The translations under genes and the position numbers were made by a program. From positions 19,778 through 83,777 of the forward strand of contig SVLM01000007.1 of NCBI GenBank assembly GCA_015067945.1: DNA of 64,000 bases, read 5' to 3'. Origin of the DNA: Oscillospiraceae bacterium. GTDB lineage: Bacteria; Bacillota; Clostridia; Oscillospirales; Oscillospiraceae. Positions within the stretch are counted from its first letter, which is position 1, and each line of letters begins with the position of its first letter. Shown here in pieces: positions 9,927 to 16,267 of this stretch. Below the pieces are notes generated by a model. That model saw only the letters and a list, made by a program, of their open reading frames with translations, was not told the origin of the DNA and ran no database searches.

Positions 9927-10002
9927 GATCCGCTAGCTCAGCCGGCAGAGCAACTGCCTTTTAAGCAGTGGGTCCGGAGTTCGAATCTCCGGCGGATCAC
10001 CA
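9927..10002 (+). tRNA. tRNA-Lys (UUU)
   Basis: Acceptor GATCCGC/GCGGATC, D-arm AGCTCAGCCGGCAGAGC, anticodon stem ACTGC/GCAGT with loop CTTTTAA (anticodon TTT), T-loop TTCGAAT and an encoded CCA. It starts 4 bases after tRNA-Gln. Confidence 0.96.
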
Positions 10003-10037
10003 AAAAAGCAGCCACCCTGATGGGTGGCTGCTTTTTT
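10003..10037 (+). terminator. Intrinsic terminator of the tRNA unit
   Basis: An AGCAGCCACC/GGTGGCTGCT hairpin with A-run and T-run flanks. Confidence 0.9.
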
Positions 10038-10100
10038 GATTCACGGAGATTCGAATGATCTAAATACGACGCGGATGAGTGTCGCACTTACTGCAAAAAC

Positions 10101-10226
10101 AGGGCTCCCTTGTGTAAAGGGAGCTGGCCAAAATCTTTGATTTTTGCCTGAGGGATTGTTCCTAATATCCACAACCCCTCCGGGCAGGCTAACGCCTGCC
10201 CACCTCCCCTTACACAGGGGAGGCTT
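10101..10226. repeat. Dispersed palindromic repeat (CTCCCTTGTGTAAAGGGAG ... CTCCCCTTACACAGGGGAG type)
   Basis: A 126-bp intergenic element. Its two ends are each hairpins (CTCCC..GGGAG and CCTCCCC..GGGGAGG) and are roughly inverted copies of each other; the centre has a GGGCAGGCTAACGCCTGCCC hairpin. It has no coding capacity. It fills the gap between the tRNA terminator and the lysis cassette. Confidence 0.7.
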
Positions 10227-10237
10227 TGATCTGAACA

Positions 10238-10423
10238 TTACTTCCCCTTCTCCTTCTCGCTGACCGTACCAAAATAGAACGAAATCACACTGGACACAAT
10301 GATCATCACATTATCCGGGCTGATCTGCCCCCGGAAGGCCATCACTGCGAACACGGTAATAACCACCATGGTCACGATGGTTTTGACCTTGATCAGTGCT
10401 GCCAGATTCTTTAAAAACTCCAT
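10238..10423 (-). CDS. Small holin-like membrane protein
   Basis: 61 residues, I recognise no exact family. Two hydrophobic segments (about 14-30 and 36-53) end in a charged tail SEKEKGK, a holin-like layout. It is the last of three tightly spaced minus-strand genes after a phage-type amidase and an XhlA-like protein, which supports a role in membrane permeabilisation for lysis or amidase export. ATG 10423 has GAGGGGGG 5 bases upstream; a GTG at 10438 overlapping the preceding stop is the alternative. Confidence 0.65.
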   Translation of the reverse strand: MEFLKNLAALIKVKTIVTMVVITVFAVMAFRGQISPDNVMIIVSSVISFYFGTVSEKEKGK

Positions 10424-10434
10424 ATTTTCCCCCC

Positions 10435-10692
10435 TCACTGCATATGCACCCGCTCTAAATCGCCGATCCGGTGATTGATCACCTTGATCTGCTCCTCCAC
10501 TACCGGCATACGCCGGGCAAAGCCGTTATGTTCCCGTACCTCCCGGGTCAGTTCGTCGATTTTGGTATCCGTCACCGCCTGGGATACCCGCAGGGCATTT
10601 TCGCTCCGACGGGCAGTGACCATACAGGTAACCACCACGCCCACCAGAGAAAGGCCGCCGGTAATCAAAGCCGTTATGATCGCCTCACTCAT
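10435..10692 (-). CDS. XhlA/holin-accessory-like membrane protein
   Basis: 85 residues: one N-terminal membrane segment (ALITGGLSLVGVVVTCMV), then a charged amphipathic helix region (TDTKIDELTREVREHN and EEQIKVINHRIGDLE) predicted to form a coiled coil. This is the plan of phage haemolysin/holin accessory proteins such as XhlA/BhlA, with reversed topology. The start at ATG 10692 follows GAGGGG; it lies 10 bases after the amidase stop. The longer frame to 10758 would overlap the amidase gene. Confidence 0.65.
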   Translation of the reverse strand: MSEAIITALITGGLSLVGVVVTCMVTARRSENALRVSQAVTDTKIDELTREVREHNGFARRMPVVEEQIKVINHRIGDLERVHMQ

Positions 10693-10702
10693 TGTCGACC
10701 CC

Positions 10703-11635
10703 TCATTCCATGCCCAGCAGGCAACGCCAGGTCTTATTCCTTGCAGTGATCTCCCCATCGACCACGCAGCCGTGATCCGTCTGGTAGGCCTTCACCGCGG
10801 CGGTAAACTTCCGCCCGGCAATGCCATCAATTTCGCCAACCTGCGTATAACCCAAGTCATGCAGCCGCTGCTGTACGATCTTCACCGCAGGATGGCGGTA
10901 ATTTTTCACCGCCGACAGCGTAGGCGTTTTTCCCAGTGTTTCCGGGCCGGGAATACCATCTACCGTCACTTCCATGACAACCTGCAGTCGCCAAACAAAC
11001 GCCCGGAACGAGTCCCGGAGCTGATCAGTCAGCCACCGGGCGAGTACATCCGCCTCAGTAGCTGCCAGCCGCTGCAGATTGCTGTCCTCCAAAAGCCAAC
11101 GGGTACAGCCTTTGTTGGTATGAAAACCGTGCTCCAAAATCACAGCCGGAGTGCCAACGGCATGCGCGGCTCGGAGAACGCCATAATAATCATCCTTATA
11201 ACCGTTTCCATCCCGATCATACTCCGATTCCCGGGCCACCATACGAACGCCTACCCCCATCAGCGACGACACCGCCTCTGCCAACAGCTTGCCGATCTGC
11301 CGGCTTTTATCATCCAACGGGCCACAGTGGTCATTGACCTGATACAACGCAGAAACCCAGTCCGGTGATTCTGTGGATGCCGCATCGGAATGGAGCGACA
11401 GCAGCAAATCGCAGCCTTTGGATGCCTTGCCCCGGGTATTCAGGCTTACTGTTCGATTCACCCGATCCTTGGTCATCACCACTTCCAGTCCCCTACGCTC
11501 CAGCTCCGCCTTCAGCGTCACCGCCAAATCCCACATTCGCTGGCCCTCACAATATTCGGGCACCACCGGTGATCGGTTATAGTCCGCCCGGTCATGGCCG
11601 GGATCCAGACAAATCCTTGCTGTTTTCGTGGTCAT
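10703..11635 (-). CDS. Phage-type N-acetylmuramoyl-L-alanine amidase with peptidoglycan-binding domain
   Basis: 310 residues without signal peptide: Amidase_3 catalytic domain (about 5-195) and a C-terminal PG_binding_1-like domain (about 240-300, with VKIVQQRLHDLGY and the GIAGRKFTAAVKAYQ repeat). Zinc ligands are seen in CLDPGHDRADYN (His), a Glu in YCEGQRM, and LLSLHSDAAS (His); the catalytic Glu is in VILEHGFHTN. Lack of a signal and the two holin-like genes directly downstream indicate an endolysin. No capsid, tail, integrase or repressor gene is near, so this is an orphan or relic lysis cassette. Confidence 0.85.
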   Translation of the reverse strand: MTTKTARICLDPGHDRADYNRSPVVPEYCEGQRMWDLAVTLKAELERRGLEVVMTKDRVNRTVSLNTRGKASKGCDLLLSLHSDAASTESPDWVSALYQVNDHCGPLDDKSRQIGKLLAEAVSSLMGVGVRMVARESEYDRDGNGYKDDYYGVLRAAHAVGTPAVILEHGFHTNKGCTRWLLEDSNLQRLAATEADVLARWLTDQLRDSFRAFVWRLQVVMEVTVDGIPGPETLGKTPTLSAVKNYRHPAVKIVQQRLHDLGYTQVGEIDGIAGRKFTAAVKAYQTDHGCVVDGEITARNKTWRCLLGME

Positions 11636-11670
11636 TTTTATTCCCCCTTTTCACCCATGGGAGAAAAACA

Positions 11671-11703
11671 AAAAAAGGTTGCACAAAACTGTGCAACCTT
11701 TTT
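11671..11703 (-). terminator. Intrinsic terminator of metV-metF (bidirectional shape)
   Basis: An AAGGTTGCAC/GTGCAACCTT hairpin with A-run and T-run on both sides, 16 bases after the metF stop on the minus strand. Confidence 0.88.
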
Positions 11704-11718
11704 CAAAATTTATGGATT

Positions 11719-12642
11719 TCAGATGGAAATACCGGCCTTATCCAGGATGGCAGGCACATTCTTTTCTGCACCGATGGCCATGATGTGTACACCATCGCAC
11801 AGATGCTCGTCCTTGATCTTTGCGATCATCTCGGCAGCCATTTCAATACCCAACTGCATGGGCAGACCCTTGATGCCCTTTTCCTTGCCCTCTGCGGCAG
11901 CAGCGGCCAGCCGGTCGATCATGTGCTGAGGCACATCGATACCGGGGACATTTTCATTCATGTACTTTGCCATACCGGCAGTCTTCAGGGGGATAATGCC
12001 GGCCATGATGTGGGTCTTGATACCGGCAGCATCTACCTTCTCCAAGAACCGCTTAAAGGTATCTAAATCGAAAATGCCCTGGGTCTGGATATACATTGCA
12101 CCGGCCTCCACCTTCTGGCGGAGCTTGTTGATCTGCAGGAAGATGGGCTCGTAAACGGGAGTCACAGATGCACCCTTGTAGAACTTGGGAGCACCGCCCT
12201 GCAGCTCATTGCCGCCGCAGTCGCAGCCGGTTTCTTCCATCTTGCTCAGCATCTTCAGAATGCCCACGGAATCCAGGTCGTACACAGGCTTGGAATCCTT
12301 GCAGTCGCCAACCACGGGATGGTCACCGGTCAGAGCCAGCATGGTGTCGATGCCGAAGCTGGCAGCAGTCAAAATATCGCCCATGATGGCCATACGGTTG
12401 CGATCACGGCCGGTGATCTGGAGAATGGGATCCACACCGGCCTGCATCAGCTGGATGCACAGACCGATGCCGGAGGCCTTCAGGCTTGCAGACTGCATAT
12501 CGGTAACATTCACAGCATGGACCTTGCCGGCCAGCAGTGCGGCGGCTTCCATCTGCTCGCTAAAATCGTAACCCTTAGGGGGTGCCATTTCCGCGGTAAC
12601 ACCAAATTTACCGCTTTCCAGTGCGTCTTTTAAAATACTCAT
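11719..12642 (-). CDS. metF: Methylenetetrahydrofolate reductase, MetF
   Basis: Reduces 5,10-methylene-THF to 5-methyl-THF, for methionine synthesis or the methyl branch of the Wood-Ljungdahl pathway. The 307-residue TIM-barrel flavoprotein shows FGVTAEMAPPKG near 13 (the catalytic Glu region), HAVNVTDMQSAS near 42, MLALTGDHP near 100 and PVYDLDS. It starts 3 bases after the metV stop. Pairing with metV marks the acetogen/anaerobe-type enzyme that takes electrons via MetV rather than directly from NAD(P)H; which donor is used here is not visible from the sequence. Confidence 0.93.
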   Translation of the reverse strand: MSILKDALESGKFGVTAEMAPPKGYDFSEQMEAAALLAGKVHAVNVTDMQSASLKASGIGLCIQLMQAGVDPILQITGRDRNRMAIMGDILTAASFGIDTMLALTGDHPVVGDCKDSKPVYDLDSVGILKMLSKMEETGCDCGGNELQGGAPKFYKGASVTPVYEPIFLQINKLRQKVEAGAMYIQTQGIFDLDTFKRFLEKVDAAGIKTHIMAGIIPLKTAGMAKYMNENVPGIDVPQHMIDRLAAAAAEGKEKGIKGLPMQLGIEMAAEMIAKIKDEHLCDGVHIMAIGAEKNVPAILDKAGISI

Positions 12643-12645
12643 GTC

Positions 12646-13296
12646 TTACTTCCCCTTCTTCAAGCTGATGGTTCTGGGATAGGCATGGGCAGCGTAGCCC
12701 TTATCCTCACGGGTTTGGGTCAGCTTCTCCAGCTGGCCGGTGGCCTCAAGACGGTTGTAGATCTTGATCCATGCACAATCGTTCTCGGGATTGACCTCGC
12801 ACTTGCCATTCTTCTGGCCGCCGCAGGGGCCGTTGACCAGGCTCTTGGCACACTGGGTGATGGGGCAAACAGCACCGGTCTGACCCAGTACACATTCACC
12901 GCAGAAGCGGCAGGCTTCTTCCCACACACCAAAGCGGACGGCCTCGCCCAGATACATGGTGTTGTTGGAGGGATAAACGGGGGCGTTGCCGGCGTTCTTG
13001 GCAACACACTGGACGCCGTCACCGCAGGACATACAGATGACGCAGTCGGGGTTTGCGGCGTTGATGGCCTTCATTTTGGACTTAACGCCCAGGTTCATAC
13101 AGCAGTAATCTGCAACGGTAGTCGCAACCACCTTCTTGCCGGAGCGCTCCAGCACGGCAGTCAGCTCAGCAATCTGAGGCTCGCCGCCGGTCTGGCAGGC
13201 GGTGGCACAGCTGCCGCAGCCAACAATGCCCACGGTCTTGGCGTCGCCGACCATGGCCATGATTTCTTCAATCGGTTTCTTCTGAGTAATAATCAT
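12646..13296 (-). CDS. metV: MetV-type methylenetetrahydrofolate reductase partner (MTHFR C-terminal zinc/iron-sulfur protein)
   Basis: 216 residues, small Cys-rich partner subunit of MetF in anaerobes. The N-terminal half has GCGSCATACQTGG near 27 and the CCMN and CMSCGDGVQC clusters; the C-terminal half has CRFCGECVLGQTGAVCP and NGPCGGQKNGKCEVNPENDC, the MTHFR_C signature. The protein has more than 15 cysteines, consistent with Fe-S clusters and/or zinc. SD GAAGGAGAAG precedes ATG 13296. First gene of the metV-metF operon, driven by the promoter at 13359-13386. Confidence 0.9.
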   Translation of the reverse strand: MIITQKKPIEEIMAMVGDAKTVGIVGCGSCATACQTGGEPQIAELTAVLERSGKKVVATTVADYCCMNLGVKSKMKAINAANPDCVICMSCGDGVQCVAKNAGNAPVYPSNNTMYLGEAVRFGVWEEACRFCGECVLGQTGAVCPITQCAKSLVNGPCGGQKNGKCEVNPENDCAWIKIYNRLEATGQLEKLTQTREDKGYAAHAYPRTISLKKGK

Positions 13297-13358
13297 GTAA
13301 TCTTCTCCTTCCGTATGTTGCGGTTTCCGGCTCCTGCCGGACAGGACACATCACTTTC

Positions 13359-13386
13359 ATTATAACGCTTTCAGCGTAAAAATCAA
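13359..13386 (-). promoter_or_regulatory. SigA-type promoter of metV-metF
   Basis: Minus strand: TTGATT (13381-13386), a 16-bp spacer and TATAAT (13359-13364). I see no SAM or THF riboswitch in the roughly 55-base leader. Confidence 0.65.
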
Positions 13387-13408
13387 CCGCAAACCACAGC
13401 TTTTTTAG

Positions 13409-13443
13409 AAAAAACACCCAAAATTCCGGAAGAATTTTGGGTG
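13409..13443 (-). terminator. Intrinsic terminator-like hairpin
   Basis: CACCCAAAATTC/GAATTTTGGGTG with TTTTTTC on the minus strand. No minus-strand gene lies directly upstream other than tRNA-Arg at 13878-13954, so it may be a second-line stop for read-through towards metV. Confidence 0.7.
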
Positions 13444-13541
13444 AAATGTTATAAATTCAGGCTTTGCGGAAGGAATATATCATTTTCTGGTTTTGTAGCA
13501 CCGTTTCTTGGCTCCCTCTCTGATGGGGCAAAGGTGTCTTC

Positions 13542-13661
13542 AGTCATTGTGCGTGGCAATCCCCTTCGTTGGGGCGATTCACGAATCGCCCACGGACGGC
13601 CAATGGCCGCCCCTACACGCTCTATCGATAGAAATCGTAGGGGCGAGCATTGCTCGTCCGC
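13542..13661. repeat. Composite of three palindromic repeat units
   Basis: In order: a GTCATTGTGCGTGGCAATCC fragment (13542-13561) of the 2822-2909 family; GGGCGATTCACGAATCGCCC (about 13572-13591); CGGACGGCCAATGGCCG...CCCCTAC (13593-13616); and GTAGGGGCGAGCATTGCTCG...TCCGC (13637-13661). The last two are the end modules of the GTAGGGGCG repeat family in inside-out order. The rest of the 13444-13834 gap shows nothing gene-like. Confidence 0.75.
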
Positions 13662-13689
13662 AAAGGCTCTCTTGTCTAAAGGAGGATGG

Positions 13690-13708
13690 TTCAGTACGCC
13701 GGAAGGGA
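13690..13708 (+). repeat. Direct repeat of the tRNA-Arg 3' end (candidate remnant attachment site)
   Basis: GTACGCCGGAAGGGACTCG at 13690-13708 is identical to the antisense of the tRNA-Arg T-arm and acceptor 3' half at 13880-13898. A third, inverted piece (CGAGTCCCTTCC) lies near 13810. Duplicated tRNA 3' ends are typical footprints of integrative elements; here only about 170 bp separate the copies and no integrase remains. Confidence 0.6.
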
Positions 13709-13834
13709 CTCGTATGCGTTGCCGTCCGGGAATGGATGGCAACTAATGTGTTGCCGCCATCTAGCTGGCGACAAGCAACAGTCCACCGGACTGTTGCATT
13801 TAGATGATTCGAGTCCCTTCCCGCACGAAGTGCG

Positions 13835-13877
13835 AAATAAAACAGAGGATACCCGGATGGATATCCTCTGTTTTATT
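13835..13877 (-). terminator. Intrinsic terminator of tRNA-Arg
   Basis: AAAACAGAGGATA/TATCCTCTGTTTT hairpin directly after the CCA end on the minus strand, symmetrical and so potentially bidirectional. Confidence 0.85.
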
Positions 13878-13954
13878 TGGTACGCCGGAAGGGACTCGAA
13901 CCCCTGACCTACTGGTTCGTAGCCAGTCACTCTATCCAACTGAGCTACCGGCGC
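13878..13954 (-). tRNA. tRNA-Arg (ACG)
   Basis: Minus strand: acceptor GCGCCGG/CCGGCGT, D-arm AGCTCAGTTGGATAGAGT, anticodon stem ACTGG/CCAGT with loop CTACGAA (anticodon ACG, read as ICG), T-loop TTCGAGT and an encoded CCA. Promoter-like TTGCAT (13998-14003), 17 bp, TAATAT (13975-13980) lies upstream. Confidence 0.95.
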
Positions 13955-14065
13955 ATACGCTCAAGTGCCTAAGTATATTAGCACAACACTTTGGAAAATG
14001 CAAGTCTTTTTTTCAAAAAATGCAGATATTTTTTATTTGTGTTCTTCCCCTCCATTTTCCGCCTA

Positions 14066-14095
14066 TTGACACCGTCCGAGACTTTGATGTAAAAT
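14066..14095 (+). promoter_or_regulatory. SigA promoter of mutY
   Basis: TTGACA (14066-14071), an 18-bp spacer and TAAAAT (14090-14095), 24 bases before the mutY ATG. Confidence 0.72.
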
Positions 14096-14119
14096 AATAA
14101 AAAACAAAGGAAGGTAGCC

Positions 14120-15166
14120 ATGGAGCGGACAATATTACAGCAATTACCCGGCACCCTGCTTCCATGGTATGGTGCAAACAAGCGGGATCTGCCCTGGCGG
14201 CAGGATCGTGACCCCTATCATATTTGGCTGTCGGAGATCATGCTCCAGCAGACTCGGGTAGAGGCAGTCAAGGGCTACTACGCCCGTTTTCTGTCTGCTC
14301 TTCCCAACGTTGAAGCTCTCGCGAGCTGTGACGATGACGCCCTGCACAAGCTGTGGGAGGGACTTGGTTACTACTCCCGGGTGCGGAATCTGAAGAAAGC
14401 TGCCCGGGTGATCATGACCGACTATGCCGGTCACTTCCCCACACAACACCCGGACATTCTGGCACTGCCCGGCATTGGTGAATACACCGCCGGAGCGATC
14501 TGTTCCATCGCTTTTGATCAGCCCCGTGCCGCCGTGGACGGCAATGTACTTCGGGTCATTTCCCGGATTCTGGACGATGCCACCCCCATCGATCAGACAG
14601 CCTTCAAAACTGCTGTCCGCGTGGCGTTGGAGGACATTTATCCAGCCCAGGCCGGCGATTTTACCCAAGCATTGATGGAGCTGGGTGCAACGGTCTGCGG
14701 TCCAAACCGTCAGCCGGATTGCGACAATTGCCCCTGCCAGGCATTCTGTTTGGGATACAGGAACGGTACCGCCAAACAATTGCCGGTAAAATCTCCGAAA
14801 AAACAGCGAAAAACCGAGGATATGACGGTTTTCGTTCTATCCTGCGACGGAAAATACGCCATCGAAAAACGCCCCAACACCGGTCTGCTGGCAGATCTGT
14901 GGCAATTCCCCAACCTGCCGGGGCATTTAGAGCCTCAGGAGGCTTTGGCAGCAGCTGAGCAGTGGGGTTTGCGTCCCCGGACGCTGCACCGTCAGGTACT
15001 GTGCAAGCATATTTTTACGCACATTCAGTGGCAAATGCTGGGCTATTATCTGGAAGTGGCCGAACCAACCGGCGATTTTGTTTGGATGACCACCGACGAA
15101 ATCAACGCCACCGCCGCCCTGCCCACCGCATTTCGACAATTTTGGGAGGAAATTTTCCATGTTTGA
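14120..15166 (+). CDS. mutY: A/G-specific adenine DNA glycosylase
   Basis: Removes adenine mispaired with 8-oxoguanine. It has 348 residues. Seen: EIMLQQTRV near 40 (catalytic Glu), helix-hairpin-helix ALPGIGEYTAGAI near 116, catalytic Asp140 in AAVDGNVLRV, and an iron-sulfur loop C-x7-C-x2-C-x5-C near 194-210 (CGPNRQPDCDNC). The first gap is one residue longer than in E. coli MutY, a spacing I recall in Gram-positive homologues. A NUDIX-like C-terminal domain (about 230-345) reads the 8-oxoG. SD AAGGAAGG precedes ATG. It overlaps the PHP gene by 8 bases. Confidence 0.94.
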   Translation: MERTILQQLPGTLLPWYGANKRDLPWRQDRDPYHIWLSEIMLQQTRVEAVKGYYARFLSALPNVEALASCDDDALHKLWEGLGYYSRVRNLKKAARVIMTDYAGHFPTQHPDILALPGIGEYTAGAICSIAFDQPRAAVDGNVLRVISRILDDATPIDQTAFKTAVRVALEDIYPAQAGDFTQALMELGATVCGPNRQPDCDNCPCQAFCLGYRNGTAKQLPVKSPKKQRKTEDMTVFVLSCDGKYAIEKRPNTGLLADLWQFPNLPGHLEPQEALAAAEQWGLRPRTLHRQVLCKHIFTHIQWQMLGYYLEVAEPTGDFVWMTTDEINATAALPTAFRQFWEEIFHV

Positions 15167-15941
15167 TTTTCATATGCACAGCACCGTGTCCTGCGACGGT
15201 CACGATGCACCGGAAAAAATGGTTGCCGCTGCAGAGGCCATGGGGCTGCGGGAGATGTGCTTCACAGATCACATCGACGACGATCCTTTGGGTGATTCCT
15301 CCCAATGGCAGTACACCCTGGAGCAATACAACGCCGGCTATAACCACCTGAACAGTGATAAAGTCAAGATCCGCTTGGGCATGGAATTCGGTATGTTGGT
15401 GGACAATCAGGCTCTGCTGGCTGGGCGCAGCCGGGAACGACACTATGATTTCATTATCGGCTCGGTGCATTTTGCCGATAACGTAGATACGTACCTTCCG
15501 GCATTCTGGAAAAACCGGACAGTGCCTGAAGCAGAGCAGTTGTTCCTGCAAACCACACTGGACTGCGTCAACGCCCACGACGATTTCGATGTTCTGGGTC
15601 ACCTGACGTTCATCAGCAAAGCCCGGATCCACCCCACCCACGCCCCGATCAGTCTGGAAACCCATAAGGAAGTTGTTGCGGAGATTTTTAAGGTACTGAT
15701 TTCCAAGGGCAAGGGCATCGAGATCAACACCAGCGGCGTTGACCGCTGCGGTGCGTACCTGCCCAGTGCCGACTATCTGCGTCTGTTCAAGGATCTGGGC
15801 GGCCAGATCGTTACCGTGGGTTCTGATGCCCACGCCTCTGACCGGGTGGGCCAGTACTGCGTAGAAGCCTGTCAGATCGTGCAGGATATCTTCGGCCATG
15901 TCTGCACCTTCGAAAACCGGCAACCAATATTCCACAAATGA
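15159..15941 (+). CDS. PHP-domain phosphatase, histidinol-phosphatase (HisK/HisJ) type
   Basis: 260 residues. PHP fold with the metal-binding His motifs FDFHMHSTVSCDG at the N-terminus, FTDHIDDD near 35, a GSVHF block near 100, LGHLTF near 148 and GSDAHASDRVG near 226. This pattern matches class II histidinol-phosphatases, which dephosphorylate L-histidinol phosphate. No other his genes are near, so the substrate is uncertain. Translation is coupled to mutY by an 8-base overlap. Confidence 0.85.
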   Translation: MFDFHMHSTVSCDGHDAPEKMVAAAEAMGLREMCFTDHIDDDPLGDSSQWQYTLEQYNAGYNHLNSDKVKIRLGMEFGMLVDNQALLAGRSRERHYDFIIGSVHFADNVDTYLPAFWKNRTVPEAEQLFLQTTLDCVNAHDDFDVLGHLTFISKARIHPTHAPISLETHKEVVAEIFKVLISKGKGIEINTSGVDRCGAYLPSADYLRLFKDLGGQIVTVGSDAHASDRVGQYCVEACQIVQDIFGHVCTFENRQPIFHK

Positions 15942-15949
15942 TGAATCCT

Positions 15950-16118
15950 CAGCCCCCGCTTGTAAGAGGGTAGCGAGGCGAATCTAAATAAAATCGCGAA
16001 AGCGATCACATTAGACTTTGCAGCTTTGCCGATATTAGGCAATTCGACTGGGGGATTTCGCAATTTGCCTTCCACCCCAGCACGTGTGCTGGGGCACCCC
16101 CTCACAAGTGCGGGGGCA
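15950..16118. repeat. Nested inverted-repeat element
   Basis: About 170 bp bounded by GCCCCCGCTTGTAAGAGGG-type sequence at 15950 and its imperfect inverse CCCTCACAAGTGCGGGGGC ending about 16118. Internal hairpins include ATCGCGAAAGCGAT and CCCCAGCACGTGTGCTGGGG. Most of the 15942-16267 gap is this element; a terminator and promoter occupy the rest. Confidence 0.7.
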
Positions 16119-16133
16119 AGCTTTTAAAAACGC

Positions 16134-16168
16134 ACCGCCACTATCCACAACGGATAGTGGCGGTTTTT
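16134..16168 (+). terminator. Intrinsic terminator upstream of the topoisomerase genes
   Basis: ACCGCCACTATCC/GGATAGTGGCGGT hairpin followed by TTTTT. It probably ends the mutY-PHP transcript after the repeat. Confidence 0.85.
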
Positions 16169-16199
16169 GGTAGAAATGGCATATCTTGTTGGTGGGCGG

Positions 16200-16228
16200 T
16201 TGACTTTGCCGCCAAAATTGCATATAAT
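16200..16228 (+). promoter_or_regulatory. SigA promoter of the topoisomerase operon
   Basis: TTGACT (16200-16205), a 17-bp spacer and TATAAT (16223-16228). Confidence 0.78.
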
Positions 16229-16267
16229 AAAGAATGCTAAAATGGATAAGTATGGCAGGTAATCATT

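Noticed and set aside
13691-13939. Small ORFs around tRNA-Arg
   Set aside because: They are translations of the tRNA gene, its terminator and repeats.
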